DNA from: Onchocerca volvulus
Lineage: Eukaryota; Nematoda; Chromadorea; Rhabditida; Onchocercidae
Assembly (NCBI GenBank): GCA_000499405.2
Contig: HG738137.1
Location: forward strand, 9,189,609 to 9,253,608
Direction: 5' to 3'
Length of the DNA stretch: 64,000 nt
Shown here in pieces: positions 1-12,392 of the stretch. The stretch's first letter is position 1; the number at the start of each line of letters is the position of its first letter. The position numbers and the translations under genes are program-made. The notes beneath the pieces are model-generated. The model was not told the DNA's origin, made no database searches, and saw nothing but the letters and a program-made list of their open reading frames with translations.

Positions 1-481
1 TACCTGCAAGTAATATTAGCAAAAAAAAAAAAAAAAAAAAATGAAATTTTAAATACAATATGGTAAGAAATTTTTCTTATCTAATAATCATAAATTCTTT
101 TGTCCTTTTCTATGAATTTCAATTTATCACTATATTTTTTGATAATTTAGCTAATCTATTTTATACTGTATTACTTGAAAGTAGAATTTAAATTAATTCA
201 AGAAACATACAAGAGATATTTTAAAATATCTTGAAAAATGTTGAATTAATATACATTAAAAAAATACATTAAATTAATGCATGTAAATATATGTTAAATT
301 TTTTGTTCGAAAAAAATTTCTTAATTCTTAAAAAAAGCCAAAAATCATATTCTTCCGTTCTATTATAAAACAACAAATATATATAATGTCATCCATATGA
401 GTGATAATTTTATTACTTTTATTTATTGATTACTAATTACAAAAATAATAAGTCTACTTTTATATGAATTATATTACGTAC

Positions 482-573
482 CGCCAACGAATCCAGCTTT
501 CCATCTTCTTGTCGTATCTATCGGCTTATTACGTGGTGATCCACGTCGTACCGATGTTTGCATCAAGCATAAA
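482..573 (-). CDS. candidate internal exon of a gene leaving the left edge
   Basis: The minus strand carries a possible 92-base exon between a ttttag acceptor and a GTACGT donor. Only one frame is open and it reads about 30 residues, including MQTSVRRGSPRNKPIDTT and then RRWKAGFVGG. It is basic and compositionally richer than its surroundings. It begins with one base of a split codon and ends in phase 1, so it cannot follow directly after the last assigned MOLO1-like exon, which ends in phase 0. It could be a 3' exon of that gene, with an intervening exon I did not find, or an exon of another gene. No domain is recognised. The call rests on the splice signals and composition only. Confidence 0.4.
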
Positions 574-1250
574 CTAAAATTTCTGAACGTATCAAAACGA
601 AAAAAAATTGTTTTTATATATTTAGAAGTAAATAATCAAATCTAAAATTTATTACAAAATATCTTTTTACTTCGCTATTTAGCTAATTATTAATTTAATG
701 ACGAATTGCAAAAATTTTATACAATAGCTATAATAAAAAACAAGTAATTGGAACTAATAAAATGCATTAAACAATTAACATATTTTTTGTTGTTCCAGTA
801 AAATAAAAACAATCTTATGATGGTTGATAGCATGGATTTTTGTTAAATTATATAATCAAAAATATTTCTTTTAATGTATTAATACCTTACTAAATGAAAT
901 GAAATAAAAGAGAATGATACTTAATTCATTTTTAATATGATTAATCGACTAATTAATATAATCAATCAAAAAATTCCGGCCTAAAGAATTAATTACCGGT
1001 CATTTATACAAAATTTTACAGAACTATTATTATTTAGCCTTTCTATCGATTATTTACTTGCCATATCTTATTTTGTATTAAAATATCCAAATCAATAAGT
1101 TATGCTTTATTTATCTAAATATTTATCTATGTAAATAAGGCTATATAGTTCATTCACCACTTTAGGCCTTACTGTTTGCAAAACCGAGATTTTTTTTATA
1201 ATATAAATATGATAGGATAATCAGAGTATATAATAGAAATTTGTAATATT
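568..1250. other. AT-rich stretch, no gene seen
   Basis: Low-complexity AT-rich sequence without a sustained open frame or flanking splice pairs. It lies between the candidate left-edge exon and the start of the retroelement remnants. Confidence 0.5.
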
Positions 1251-3382
1251 TTTCAGTCAAATGAATCATTTATTCATCTCTTATTCTTCAGTCTGATATA
1301 AAAGCCTTTGTTCCTCCTCTTTTGATCTTCTACAGAGCTTACGGCATCGTTTAAAATATTTTAATTCATTTATTTGTCTGGAATGTTGTAAGGACGAAAG
1401 CTTGTGTGCACTGTTTAAAATTATAAACATTGTTTATCTCTTATCTTTTGTCCTGATAATCAAACCCTTTACATAACATTTCAAGTCACCATCTACTGTA
1501 GGACCAAAGATAGAGGAGCTTCTAGCGGTCACGGCATCAGTTGCTTAATTGTGACACAGTAGTTAGTAGTTGTTGAGTGATTATGCAATCATTCAACTCA
1601 ACAATCACTCAATTCACTCGGCAATCAATACCTCCAATTCAATACAACTCACATATATTCAACCCATCTCTACTAAAAAAAACGATCAACTGCAATCGTG
1701 ATTTTATCTAACTTTATTCGGTCTTAATGTATATGAAGAATCAGTTCTCTGTCAATCAATAAAATTTTTTTCACCAAGATTCATCTTTTTTGAAATAACC
1801 GAATGAAAGGTGATTCATATTAATGTAATTAAAATAATTTTATCTTTTTTCTTTCTTTATTTTATTTCGTAAAAAGTTAGATATAATAGATGTAGTTAAA
1901 ATTGTTGAGAAATAAGATGATTGATTACAACAATGTAATGGACAAAAATCCAGATGTAATTTCGACATTATTTGAAACTCTAAATTATTTGATTTTGATT
2001 GATAATGTCTCAACTTTTTTTTTTTTTTTTTTGTCAAGTGTAATGAAGTTTAACTACCCGGTCTGAAGACCAAACTCATCAACGGCAGCAAATGATGCAA
2101 TCATCAAAGTCGGCGCCCGCTTGATTGATGAGATCTCGTCTCGGATTTATGACACGCAGACAGCGCCAGGGTGTGGACAAAAACGGAATATAAACAGCAG
2201 TCGACGATCCAAATTCATCAGTTACAGTTAACCTCGCGACGATCAACTCAGCGCCACGAAGCCTTCATTCTTCCACCCTCCCTCCCTTCCCCCATCTTTT
2301 TTTCTTTTCATACTTAGCCTTTCTATATTTTGTTATCTATTGTGTGTTGCGTCCGCGTATACTGGACGACACCTCACGCTGGCGGGAAAACCGAAATTAA
2401 TTCTCTATTAAAACTTAATATTATGGAAAATTATAGAATCAAATGATTGAAATTTTTTTGAAATTTTTTTTTATTATTCATCATCTGTAAAATTATTTCT
2501 CATTGTCTGCATTGCCCCATGCTAATTTATAACCATTTACAACCACATATTTTTCTTCTCCATAAAACTACGCTACTCCTGTCCAAGCTTCCAACATATT
2601 CTTCTCCATAAACCCAGTCGACATCACCCAATTTACTTCACTAAACCCCTGAATTTCTATTATAATGTTAATTACATATTATTCGATTACTACTATTGTG
2701 AATAAAGAATTTAATAAAAATCTATTCCTTCCACAGCTCAAATCAATTTTCAAACCTTCCACAACTCACGCATTGTATTCAGAGTACTTTACCTAATAAA
2801 GTGAAGCACCCTTCTTCAAGAAAACAAACTTCGTGACAGTCTCTGTTAGAAATATGAAGAATTTTCTAACAATTTTATTTGGTACCATGAGCCGGGACAG
2901 TGTCTGCCAGCTTAAGTCCCTTCATAGTTACTGAAAAGTTACGTAGTCAATCAACTCAACAGTGACTTACCAACTCATCTATATTCAGTCTAACTGTACT
3001 ACAACCAAGCGATCAACTGTGATCCTTATATTATCTGATTTTATTCTATCTTATAGCCGTAGATGTTGGAAAAAACCGAAATAACTGTGTCGTAAAAATT
3101 TGAATTTAAATTGTTTTATACTTGTGATCATTTGATGTAGTAGTGAACGGTTGTTAACTATTCACATGAGTCATTTTTTTGACATTATTAATCAATTGCT
3201 ACGATTTCATCATCTTCGCGCGCTTTTCTTTGTTTATTTCATTACATAAATCCAGACATCCTTTCTTTGTGTCAAAGGATATCTATCTCACATGCTCATT
3301 AACCTTGTGACCTTGTTACAATGCTTGTAATATATTTGGCTCTTTACAGCTATCTATGTAACCACACCTACTTCCTTCACAG

Positions 3383-3390
3383 TATATAAA
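3383..3390 (+). promoter_or_regulatory. LTR TATA box (TATATAAA)
   Basis: TATATAAAGGGAGG sits inside the last LTR-like segment, about 390 bases before the primer-binding-site-like motif. It is followed by repeated 'cttcatactttatactt' sequence and by AATAAA at 3,508-3,513. The order TATA box, poly(A) signal, PBS is what a U3-R-U5 layout predicts. Confidence 0.45.
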
Positions 3391-3507
3391 GGGAGGATTT
3401 TCTCATAAGGACACTTCATACTTTATACTTCATACTTTCTACACCTGTATCCACGCCATCATTTCTTTCAAATCCTTTCTCCCGATATTCTTTGTACTTT
3501 GGTCGAC

Positions 3508-3513
3508 AATAAA
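3508..3513 (+). terminator. LTR poly(A) signal AATAAA
   Basis: The canonical hexamer lies 118 bases after the TATA box in the LTR-like segment. A second AATAAA lies about 35 bases further on. Confidence 0.35.
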
Positions 3514-3776
3514 TTATCGACATATTGGACTCGTTTTATGGTTTACAATAAAATTTTTAACTAGTCGTACGCTCACAATACGCTACGCGACAAAGGATAT
3601 ACGTAAGTAATTTTGTTACGAAGTATTCCTTTTTTACTAATACAAATTAACTATTTATATCGCTCAAAAAATTCGCGACAGCAGATGAAGAATCAATCCT
3701 TCGTCAACCAATAAACTTTCCCCACCAATATTCGTCCCTGTCATAAATACGAAAAACTTTTCGACAATTTTGCCTG

Positions 3777-3795
3777 GTGCCACGAATCGGGATAA
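3777..3795 (+). other. primer-binding-site-like motif after the LTR
   Basis: TGGTGCCACGAATCGGGAT follows an LTR-like end (…ttcgaca, short spacer). A second, diverged copy lies at about 2,881-2,899. The pair shows that two LTR-leader junctions once existed here. Confidence 0.5.
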
Positions 3796-4274
3796 TGTTT
3801 GTCAGCTGAATGATAAATGTTGAACCAGCAAGAGAAAGGTTGGAATAACTCATCGAGGAAGTTGATGAATTGGAATCAAAGCTTGCAAATCAGGAGTTAC
3901 CAAAGGATATGAAGAACAATGTGAAACCAACAGAAACATCGTCAAACAAAAAATCGTCTTCTCGAATTATACAGTGGCAGTCTTGAATTAACCAACACAA
4001 ATTGATTGGATTTCATACAGAGAATCGCAAGCTCACAAAAACAGAGGAAAGAAGAAGAGAAATATGCGGATGTCGTCAAGATACAGATATTATAAAATTA
4101 TTAAATAACAGTAAAGAATCTGCTGTAGCTCTAACTATATATAAAGATAATTTTGAATAGTTCCTAAGCAACTAAGCAAAGATGAGATAAGAAAACTAGC
4201 CGTAAAACGGAGTCATTCTCAGTAGCTCATCAGTCTACCGTCAAATTTACTCCAACTATCATTACAACACAACG

Positions 4275-4436
4275 TTCAGTGGTGATCCCAAGACATGAAG
4301 AGACGAATTCGCTTGGCTTTAAAGTCACAGTCCATCTTTAAAGAATCCAAGAATTAAAGTACCTAATCTCCTGTCTCAAAGGAGAAGCATTACAAGCCTT
4401 TAGGGACTATGATATTGCTCCCGAGAATTATGATAA
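4275..4436 (+). pseudogene. broken BEL/Pao gag fragment
   Basis: One frame reads FSGDPKT, stop, RDEFAWL, stop, and then continues to an 'NPRIK' segment. After a shift it reads YLISCLKGEALQAF, followed by RDYDIAPENYDK. These are the well-known gag landmarks of BEL/Pao elements: F.GDP..W..F, then the LISCLKGEAL block, then a Y.I..ENY block. Two in-frame stops and at least one frameshift show that it is dead. It follows the LTR and PBS in the correct order on the same strand. Confidence 0.8.
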
Positions 4437-4949
4437 ATTTCACCAGTATTACGCACATTTTTTTCTTCTTTCATCGGTTTCGACGAGCGGCGATTTTCTA
4501 CTTTTATTCCGATTTTTATTAAATATCGTAAATTGTTATCTTACTCAATTATTATGTATTTTTGATACATCTATAAATTATAATGTAGCTGCAGCGATAA
4601 ATTATGTTATAGCCAGGCCTTTACCACACAAAAATACATCTATTCCGAGAATTCTTCAATTCCCTATAAATCTTCCCTAAATTCTTTTTACTTTCACGAC
4701 AATTTTTGATGTCCGAGATGAGGTAATTAGCTCAAAAGGGTCAGTTAATAATGTTTTTCATATTAAGGAAAAGTCATTGTTATTCCTAATACTAAGATTG
4801 TAAAGTCTTCCATATTGGATGAAAGTGGACAAAAAATATTTATCAAACAAAATATTGTTCACTGTATTCCTCAAATTCTTCCGCCTATAGATTTTTGATT
4901 TCCTTCAATTGATAACGTCGAAAAACCGAAACATTCTTATAATATAAAT

Positions 4950-5637
4950 AAAATGAAATAATAGGAGTAATTTATGTTATAGAATTATCTTGGGAAAACT
5001 GATTTAAACTCTAAAATATAAATTTTAAAATAAATGAATCTGAATCATTAATTAAATTCCACATTTCGATTATGTGAAATTTTAAAATTAATCACAAACA
5101 AATAAATCACTCATTAAATCTTACATTTCAGTTCGAAATAATTCTAAACATATAAATCACTTTTCTAAATACTTATTTTAAGATCATCTAACTTATCAAA
5201 TAATTGCAAATATCTTAATTAAACTTTTGTTCTCACAGCTGATGTAGAATGTTTGAAATATTTTTTTGCAAGCGTCTTACCATCAGGTAATCAAACTAAG
5301 TTTCGATGTTGACATAAATTGTTTAGACTATTGAAAATATCTCCGATTATATAAATGGCCGGTATCAACTTAATTTCTCACCAAAAATCATCTCTATCAC
5401 AACATAAAAAAATTCCCCGCCATTTTTCCCCTTTTTTTTTTTTTTTTGCAATCGAAGCATAAAGAATTCGAAATTTATGAAAATAAACTATATATCATAA
5501 AAGATATGAAATAAGAAAAATAATATTGACTTTGCAGAAATTATTAAATTTTTTAAAATTCTTCTCCTTTCCATTTTTTAATTTTTGATACTTTTTAAAA
5601 ATATTAGAAGATTTTAAAAAGGAAAAAAAAGGCATAC
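4950..5637. other. AT-rich stretch downstream of the MOLO1-like gene
   Basis: The missing last exon(s) of the minus-strand MOLO1-like gene should lie here or further left. A possible 15-base microexon encoding FDYLM lies near 5,290-5,270, between 'aacttag' and 'gtaaga'. A possible short terminal exon ending in SLIT and a stop also overlaps this spot. Neither could be confirmed. Confidence 0.35.
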
Positions 5638-8600
5638 CACTTTCAAAGAATAACCATTTTCCAAATTTTCATTTTCTGCTTCAACAATTTGTTGTAATGG
5701 ATCCAAATAACGTTGATTGATTGCAAAATTATCAATTTTTTCTCGTACTAACGTACCATATGATACAAATATATACTATAAAAACAATAAAAACTAACAT
5801 TGTTTTTTTCAAATTTTTATAAAAAATCCAAATTTTTCCTTTTCTTTTTTTTGTTGAAATTTTTATTTCACATTTTGTCGAAAATTTTTTTGCACAATAT
5901 ATACTAATTGTTAAATGAGATTCATTTGCCCGAAACTTACCGGTGTTGGTTGTGTTGTTCCGGATGCTAAATACGATAATGTGCTCCTACGCATAAGCTA
6001 TAAAAAAAAAAAGAAAAAAATGAAAAACTTTTAAAATTTTTTTTTTGATTTTAAATTTATAAAAATCGAGAAAACTTCATTCAAATTGATTTCATCGATA
6101 ATATTTTAAAATAACTTTTATAATTTCGAAAAACTTATAAAATATTTAAATAGGAGAAAAAAAAGTTATTTGCCTGATTTGGCCTTTTAAGTAAGATAAA
6201 AAATAAAATATCCTCATCACATTCACCCATTAACCAACGTTCTCGTAGAAGACGTGCAAAATTTTTGCCATAATTTATTATAGATTCCCTAAAAAAGTTT
6301 TTTTTTTTTCAGTATTTTGGAAAAATTTTATTCTAAAAAAAAAAAAAATTAAAAGGATTTTCAGATAAAATGAAAGAATTGAATAAATTCTTTTAACTTT
6401 TTTCTTTTTTTGTTTCGTTAAAAGGTTTTTTCGTTTTCATTAATTCAACTGAAATACATTTGTTAATTCAAATGAAAATTTTTCGACGACATTTTCCAAC
6501 TCATTTTATAAGAATATTGCTTCTTTTTTTTTCTTTTTGAAGCAACTTCATTCGTTTGCTATTATTATTATAATTGATTGGTAATTATGAGAATGAAAAA
6601 AGACGAAATTATGATTTAAATACAGAAAATTAAAGAAAAAAATGAATCTTTTCAAAAATTTTTTTAATTATTATTTGTTAGTGCTAAATATATTATAATG
6701 GATAAATCATCATTTATGTCAATTATTGAACCGCAAAATAACTCAGAAATCATTAAGTAATATATTTTTGAAATATTTCGAAATTTTGGAATAATAAGAA
6801 ATAAATTTTAATTTACCTTGTTGAATCCATTAATGTATAGCTTTTCTTATAACTTAGCAAAGTTTTATTCACTGGACAATATTCACGACTGCAAATAAAT
6901 CAAGTAAATTAAGAAAAAAACCAATAAAGATAAATAAAGAAAGTTCATTTAAAAAGAAGTCATTTAAATTTAAGTTTAGAAAATTGTGTTATTAATGTTA
7001 TTTTAGTAATTTAGTATATACAAAATATTTTAGAAAAAATTATCCATGAATTTTTTAACATAAAGTTGTTCCAAATTATAAATATCATAATTAAAGAAAA
7101 ATCATTTAAATCCTCTTAGTAATATTTGTTGCAATTTCCAAATTATCATATATATTTATAAAAAAACATTAGCTAATGTATAAATATTAATTATTATTCA
7201 TAGTGGTGGAAACAAAGAAAAAAAGTATAACGAATGGATATTTTGAAAAAAAATTAGAAAATTCAAAAATATCTAAAATAATTTACCTATAAATGTGTGA
7301 AATACCTGATTCAACTGGAAACATTCGCCTTAAAAATGCAAAGCCAAATCGAAACCAACATGGCTTTACCTGAAAACAGCAATTTTTTTATAATTTATTA
7401 TTCAATGTTTCAATTCTTTCCGAATTAAAATATAGCTATCAGTCTAATCGATAGTTTCGCCAAGAAAATACCTAATTTTTTACCAGTGACAATGTAAGTA
7501 GAAATTTACCTAAAAAGATAATTTAACTAAAATAGAAGAAAAATTATTGATCATTTTGATTACTTAATTAATTGCTTCATATTTTCTTTAAATATGAAAA
7601 GATTATGAAAAAAAAGTAGAAAGTTCCTCAAATGACAATCTTTTCAAATTATTTTCTTCCGTTTTACATATGCTTGAACTGTCTTATAAATAAAAGCAAA
7701 CAAATAATCATAAATAAATGTTTAAATTTGAAAAATTCGACAAAAAAATATATTATACCTGATCAGAACGACAAATGCAGGATTTATTTTTAGCATATAT
7801 TGTATCAAGTTTATTCTTGATAATTTCTACTGCAAAATGAAAATTTTAAACTAAAATAAAACAAAATTATTAGTCTTGACTAATTTAAAATTATCAGAAA
7901 TTATTCCAAATAGAAGAAAACTAAGAATTATTTACTTCTTTTTTAAAATATTATATTTATCAAAGAAAGTTTTTGAGAATTTTAAAGAATTTCTTCCAAT
8001 TTAAATGTTTTTAAATTTAGCTGATAAGCTTACTTTCTGACATGCTAATTGCGTTATCAGGATCACATACTTGAACATTTTTCCTCAAATTTACATCATC
8101 AATACCGCAACGAATAGTATCAGATAGTAATGGATAGGCACATGGTGTAATTGATAATAATCTTTCAGCACTATAATTTTAAAAAAAATTAAAAAAAAAG
8201 AATTCTTCAACTTTTTTTTCAAAATTTTACAAACATTATAATTAAATCAAACTATTATAAATGGGAAAAAACTTATGATCATTGTAATTAAAAACAGATT
8301 TTTATCAAAACGAAAAATTTCTCAACTTTTTTTTAACGAAAAACATTATAGTTAAATCAATATTGAAATTCAAAAAAAAAACAAAAAAACTTATCGACAG
8401 CATAATAAATAAAATTTTTGTTCCAAAATAAAATTTATAAATTTTGCTAAAAATTTTGTTAATCAGCATCATTAAAATTTAGAAATAAGGAGAAAAAAAA
8501 AAGCATTTTTTCAGCCTTTTTCGAGAAAGTTTTACATGTTAAACAGTTGAAATTTTTATTAATAACTGTTGTTGAAATTGCTTATGATGTTGATTGCTCA

Positions 8601-11600
8601 ATAACATTTTTAACCATTTTTTTAAAGATATAAAATCAAGATTTTTTGGACATTTCAATATTTTTCTATCTCTTTCATTATTATACTCTTCATTTATTAA
8701 ATTCTGTCCTAAATTTGAGAAACTTTGCAAATTAAGCTGTAAAGTTGGGAAAAAACTTTAGAATTTATTAATAAAAAAAATTATTTATATTTTTTATAAA
8801 AGAACTGAATAATATTAGTAGTTTTAATTGAAAATAATTTATAGTACCACTGATTTTTTCCAATAAAAGAATTCTAAGATTTTGCTTTTTAATCATTAAG
8901 TTCAATTGTTTCTATTACTATAATATAAATAGAATTTAACAATTAGAATTAAAAAGGAATTAAATTTAGAACCTTTTTTCACTCATAAATTGCAACTTTT
9001 TTTCTTGTCGTTATTAATTATTTATTTCGCCAATAATTAAAAATTAAAATCCAATAATTAAAAACAATATCTTCGTCAATCCTGTTACGTAAAATGCATA
9101 ATTTAAAAATGAAACCTAATAAAAACTTTAGGGAAAACAAACTTTTGCATAATTTTTTCAATGAAATATAATTTAAATAGGAAAGCAATTGGTACAATTA
9201 AATTTTTCGACTGCGAACAACAATTTTAAATGTCTCTATTACAAAATGGAATCGTTAATGAAATTCTTTTTTTTTTTTTCTGATTTTTTTCGTCAATTTC
9301 TTTCTTCTCATTTTTTCGCTTTTTTTCTTGCGAATTCTCATCATGATCAGTAATAATTACAATTAATAAAGTTTTTTCTATTCTTAAATTCCTATCCAAG
9401 AGTAATTCATTCTTCTTTGCTAATGCTCCCAATGCTTCATTCACTAATCATTGATCATTTGTGAACAAAAACAATAAATTATACATACAGCGATTGTTTC
9501 TAAGATAATTTTGACGAGAAATTTGTTTGATTTTAAGAATAATTTATTTGCTCACATATTATGTGAATTTATTCATGAAAATGCAAAAAAAAAAAAAAAA
9601 ATGTAATTAAATTTATTTGTTTATGAAAAACAAAGGTTTATTTCAGTAGTAAGCAAATAAATCTGGTAAATATTGCTAACATCATTGATTTCTGGTTAAT
9701 ATTACTAATATCATTTGTTTCTGATAAGAATCACTATCATAACAATTTGTAAAAAGTACTATTATTATCATAGATTTCTGAAAAGTTTCATTGTTATCAC
9801 TAATTTACTGATAACTTGATGATATCAGATTTAACTTTGCATGAAATTACCATTAACCGACAAATTTGTAATAAATTATTGATAATATAGTTAATCAGTG
9901 GATCATGTCTAAATACATCCTGTTGATTAAGGTAATTTTACGTCAATTAATGATCACATTCACATAACAAAATCTCATGTTACAGAAAATGGATAATTTT
10001 ATATATTTCGTTTCATGAGAAAAGAAATGTGTAATTCAATTTGATTTATTAATTCTATTTCAAATTTATTTCCATGAATCAGTTTTACAAAGAATGATGT
10101 CTAACTTTACGAATATAAGTAATATTTATAGTTTTAATTGAACTTTAAAGATTAAAGAGGAAATTTTAATTATTTATCAATAAATATTATTCAAAAATAT
10201 AAAAACTAAAACCAATGAGAAATGATGAAGGAATTAATAAATTAATTTGAAATCCACTCAATATGTAAAATATTAAAAGAAATTAATATGTAAAATAAAT
10301 CAAGATCATTTTTTATGAATTAAATCATTCCTTTCAAGCATTTTTATTTTAAAACTTTGAACATTTGAACAATTCCTACTGATTTTATACCAGAAAATAA
10401 TTTCCTATTTCCTTTTGTACAGCAAATAATTAATTTATTAATCTATTATTGAAACTATGTTTCCTTTTTCCTTTTAAATCTAAGCAAATTGATACAATTT
10501 TATAAATATTATTTAAATTTTATTTGTATTTAAATTAAATTATTATTTCAACTTTTTCATTTTCTATCACTTTTTTTTTTGAATTTTGTCTCTCAATTTT
10601 GAACCTTTCATTTTTGAAATTAATCTTTTTTTTTTTTCAATATTATACAAAACCATTTATTGAGGTTTGAAAAATAAATTTTTCCCTGTTTTCTCCAGCA
10701 TAATTATACATTTCATCTTATCTCGTTGAACATAAAAATTGATGACAGCTGCGGATCACATAAAGGCTACGAGTAAATGACTTTTTTTATCAAATAATCA
10801 TTGTAATTAAATATAATTTTAAACATTTTTCAATTGTCATAAGTAAATAACAACTAATGTTAACGATTAAAAAAGGTTGAATTTGAAGAATTAATTGATA
10901 AGCCATTTGTAAAATTAATTAAGAGTTGATATTTATATTACTGATTTTTAGTTTTATTGTAAAAGAAAATATTTTAATTTTCAAAAAAAAAAAAAAAAGT
11001 AAATCGGATAAAAATTTTGCAATATTTTATGCTTCGCATAAATAAAAATGTTTTATGTATGAAATTTTTGTGAAATTTTACAAAAGCATGAAGCATTTCA
11101 TTACAATTTAATTTATTGAAATTTGAATTCTAGTTAAAATCTATTATTCAGAAAATTTAAATTTCCACTGATAACATATTATCGATGCTTTCCTATGGCA
11201 CTTAAAAAAATGAACTTATGTTCCTGGAAAAGAACAGAAATTTTTGAATAATACGTAAATAAAACGTTGTTCATGAAGAGCCTACCCATAAAAAATATAG
11301 CTTATCATCAAAACTTAGCTTATCACCAAATTAAGGTTGGAAGAAGACAAACACAAATTTAAATTTCATTTTATCACATTATTTTAATCATAATAATGCA
11401 TGATAGAATTGAAACTTTTCTTTCTTTAAGAAGTTTTTCATCTATAAATATTTGTATTTGATTTTATCATATAATTTTAATTGGAATAATGCATGCTGGA
11501 ATGAAAATTTTCCAATGCAATTGAAATACTTAAAATCTTTGACGAACAAAAAGAAATATTATAAAATTAGAAAATAAAGAAATTGATAAAATATGAATTG

Positions 11601-12031
11601 AATATTATCAAATTATAAATAACTTTGAAAACTAACTAGGAAATAATCGAATCAAATAAATTAATCAAATAAATAAATCATTTTAACGAAATTTTCGAAA
11701 TATTCCATCAAAAGAATAATAATTTTTTATTAATTTGAATAAAATTAAATTTATATAAATAATCTTCATAAGACAATCAGGAAAAGAAAAAAAAAGATTT
11801 CTTTGAAAAATTTTATTACCAAAATTTATTTACAATTCAAATTAAGTTTTATATTTCAGATTTTTGCAAAAAATGAAAATAAAATTATGAAATAATTCAA
11901 TTTAAAAGAAGAAATTATACTAACCATATAGTTTGAATAATTACGCTTATAATGATAATTAAAAATATGAAATGAGCCAAATGATACTGAGTATTTTTCG
12001 AAGTACGTGAAACATTCCGTTGGTCACGCAT
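5638..12031 (-). CDS. MOLO1/TPM-domain membrane protein (9 exons assigned, 3' end unresolved)
   Basis: Exons on the minus strand: 12031-11921, 8736-8567, 8170-8034, 7829-7759, 7369-7287, 6888-6817, 6288-6174, 5997-5941 and 5775-5638. They join in frame to 954 bases (318 codons). The ATG at 12,031 is the first in frame after a TGA. Residues about 20-37 are a hydrophobic segment (FIFLIIIISVII), a signal peptide or signal anchor after a basic N-terminus. The ectodomain carries C115, then VCDPD at 128-132, KSCICRSD near 157-164, CWFRFGFAF, W233 and GECDEDILFF at 236-245. This cysteine/CDPD/ERW..G.C..DIL pattern is that of nematode MOLO1 (modulator of levamisole receptor) TPM-type domains, in which C. 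elegans MOLO-1 is an auxiliary subunit of acetylcholine-gated channels. Which family member this is cannot be told. Exon 2 is the least certain (weak GTTATT donor). Exon 7 uses a GC donor. One or more 3' exons are missing from the model. Confidence 0.75.
5941..5997 (-). CDS. 57-bp exon 8 of the MOLO1-like gene, candidate cassette exon
   Basis: It encodes 19 residues (LMRRSTLSYLASGTTQPTP) in the only open frame, between a ttttatag acceptor and a perfect GTAAGT donor. It starts and ends in phase 0. Skipping it would join LLKRPNQ directly to YIFVSYGTLV, which fits the continuous beta-strand order of a TPM domain better than the 19-residue insertion. Alternative use is an inference. Confidence 0.5.
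6172..6173 (-). other. GC splice donor of MOLO1-like exon 7 (GC-AG intron)
   Basis: Exon 7 ends CAG and the intron begins GCAAAT. No usable GT donor lies between the conserved GECDEDILFF block and the in-frame stop in the intron. With this donor the next exon is in frame (phase 0). CAG|GCAA matches the typical strong exon-side consensus of GC-AG introns. Confidence 0.6.
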
Positions 12032-12318
12032 CGTTTGACGTTTGGCGACTTCATTAAATCAACTTTTAAATTGTAGTACGATGATTTTCAACGGATAATA
12101 ATGTTTCAATTGAATATCCATCAATTTGAAAAATATTCGAAATTTTCCAAAATTATTTTCCTGAAATAAATTCTTCAAACAGGAATGTCAACTTTTAGTC
12201 ACTTATTAATATTGGAAAATTACGAATTTGTTGAAATTTTTGTAAATTTTTCTTACCAAACTTAAACCATCTGAAACACGAATGTATGTTATGAAGGAGA
12301 GGAAAAGTATAAATAATA

Positions 12319-12392
12319 ATTAGTTTTAAACTTTTAAATCTAATTAAAACTACAAATTAGTTTTAAACTTTTAAATCTAATTAAAATTGCAT
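12319..12392 (+). repeat. 37-bp perfect tandem duplication
   Basis: The unit 'attagttttaaacttttaa…' starts at 12,319 and again at 12,356, essentially without mismatch. It lies about 290 bases upstream of the MOLO1-like start codon, so it could affect that promoter's spacing. The near-identity suggests a recent event. Confidence 0.7.

Larger units (their letters stand above)
1250..4950 (+). mobile_element. nest of decayed BEL/Pao LTR retrotransposon fragments
   Basis: This stretch is richer in GC and in sequence complexity than its surroundings and lies on the plus strand. Two sites look like the junction of an LTR end and a primer-binding site: TGGTACCATGAGCCGGGAC near 2,881 and TGGTGCCACGAATCGGGAT near 3,777. 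Both start with TGG, as a site complementary to a tRNA CCA end should. Related U5-like segments with 'caatcactcaattcactc', 'agcgatcaactgtgatcc' and 'gatgaagaatcaatcc' themes recur near 1,560-1,800, 2,940-3,060 and 3,680-3,780, so more than one LTR copy is present. A TATA box and AATAAA lie in the last LTR, and a gag remnant follows at 4,275-4,436. I did not find an intact pol. Boundaries are approximate. Confidence 0.75.
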
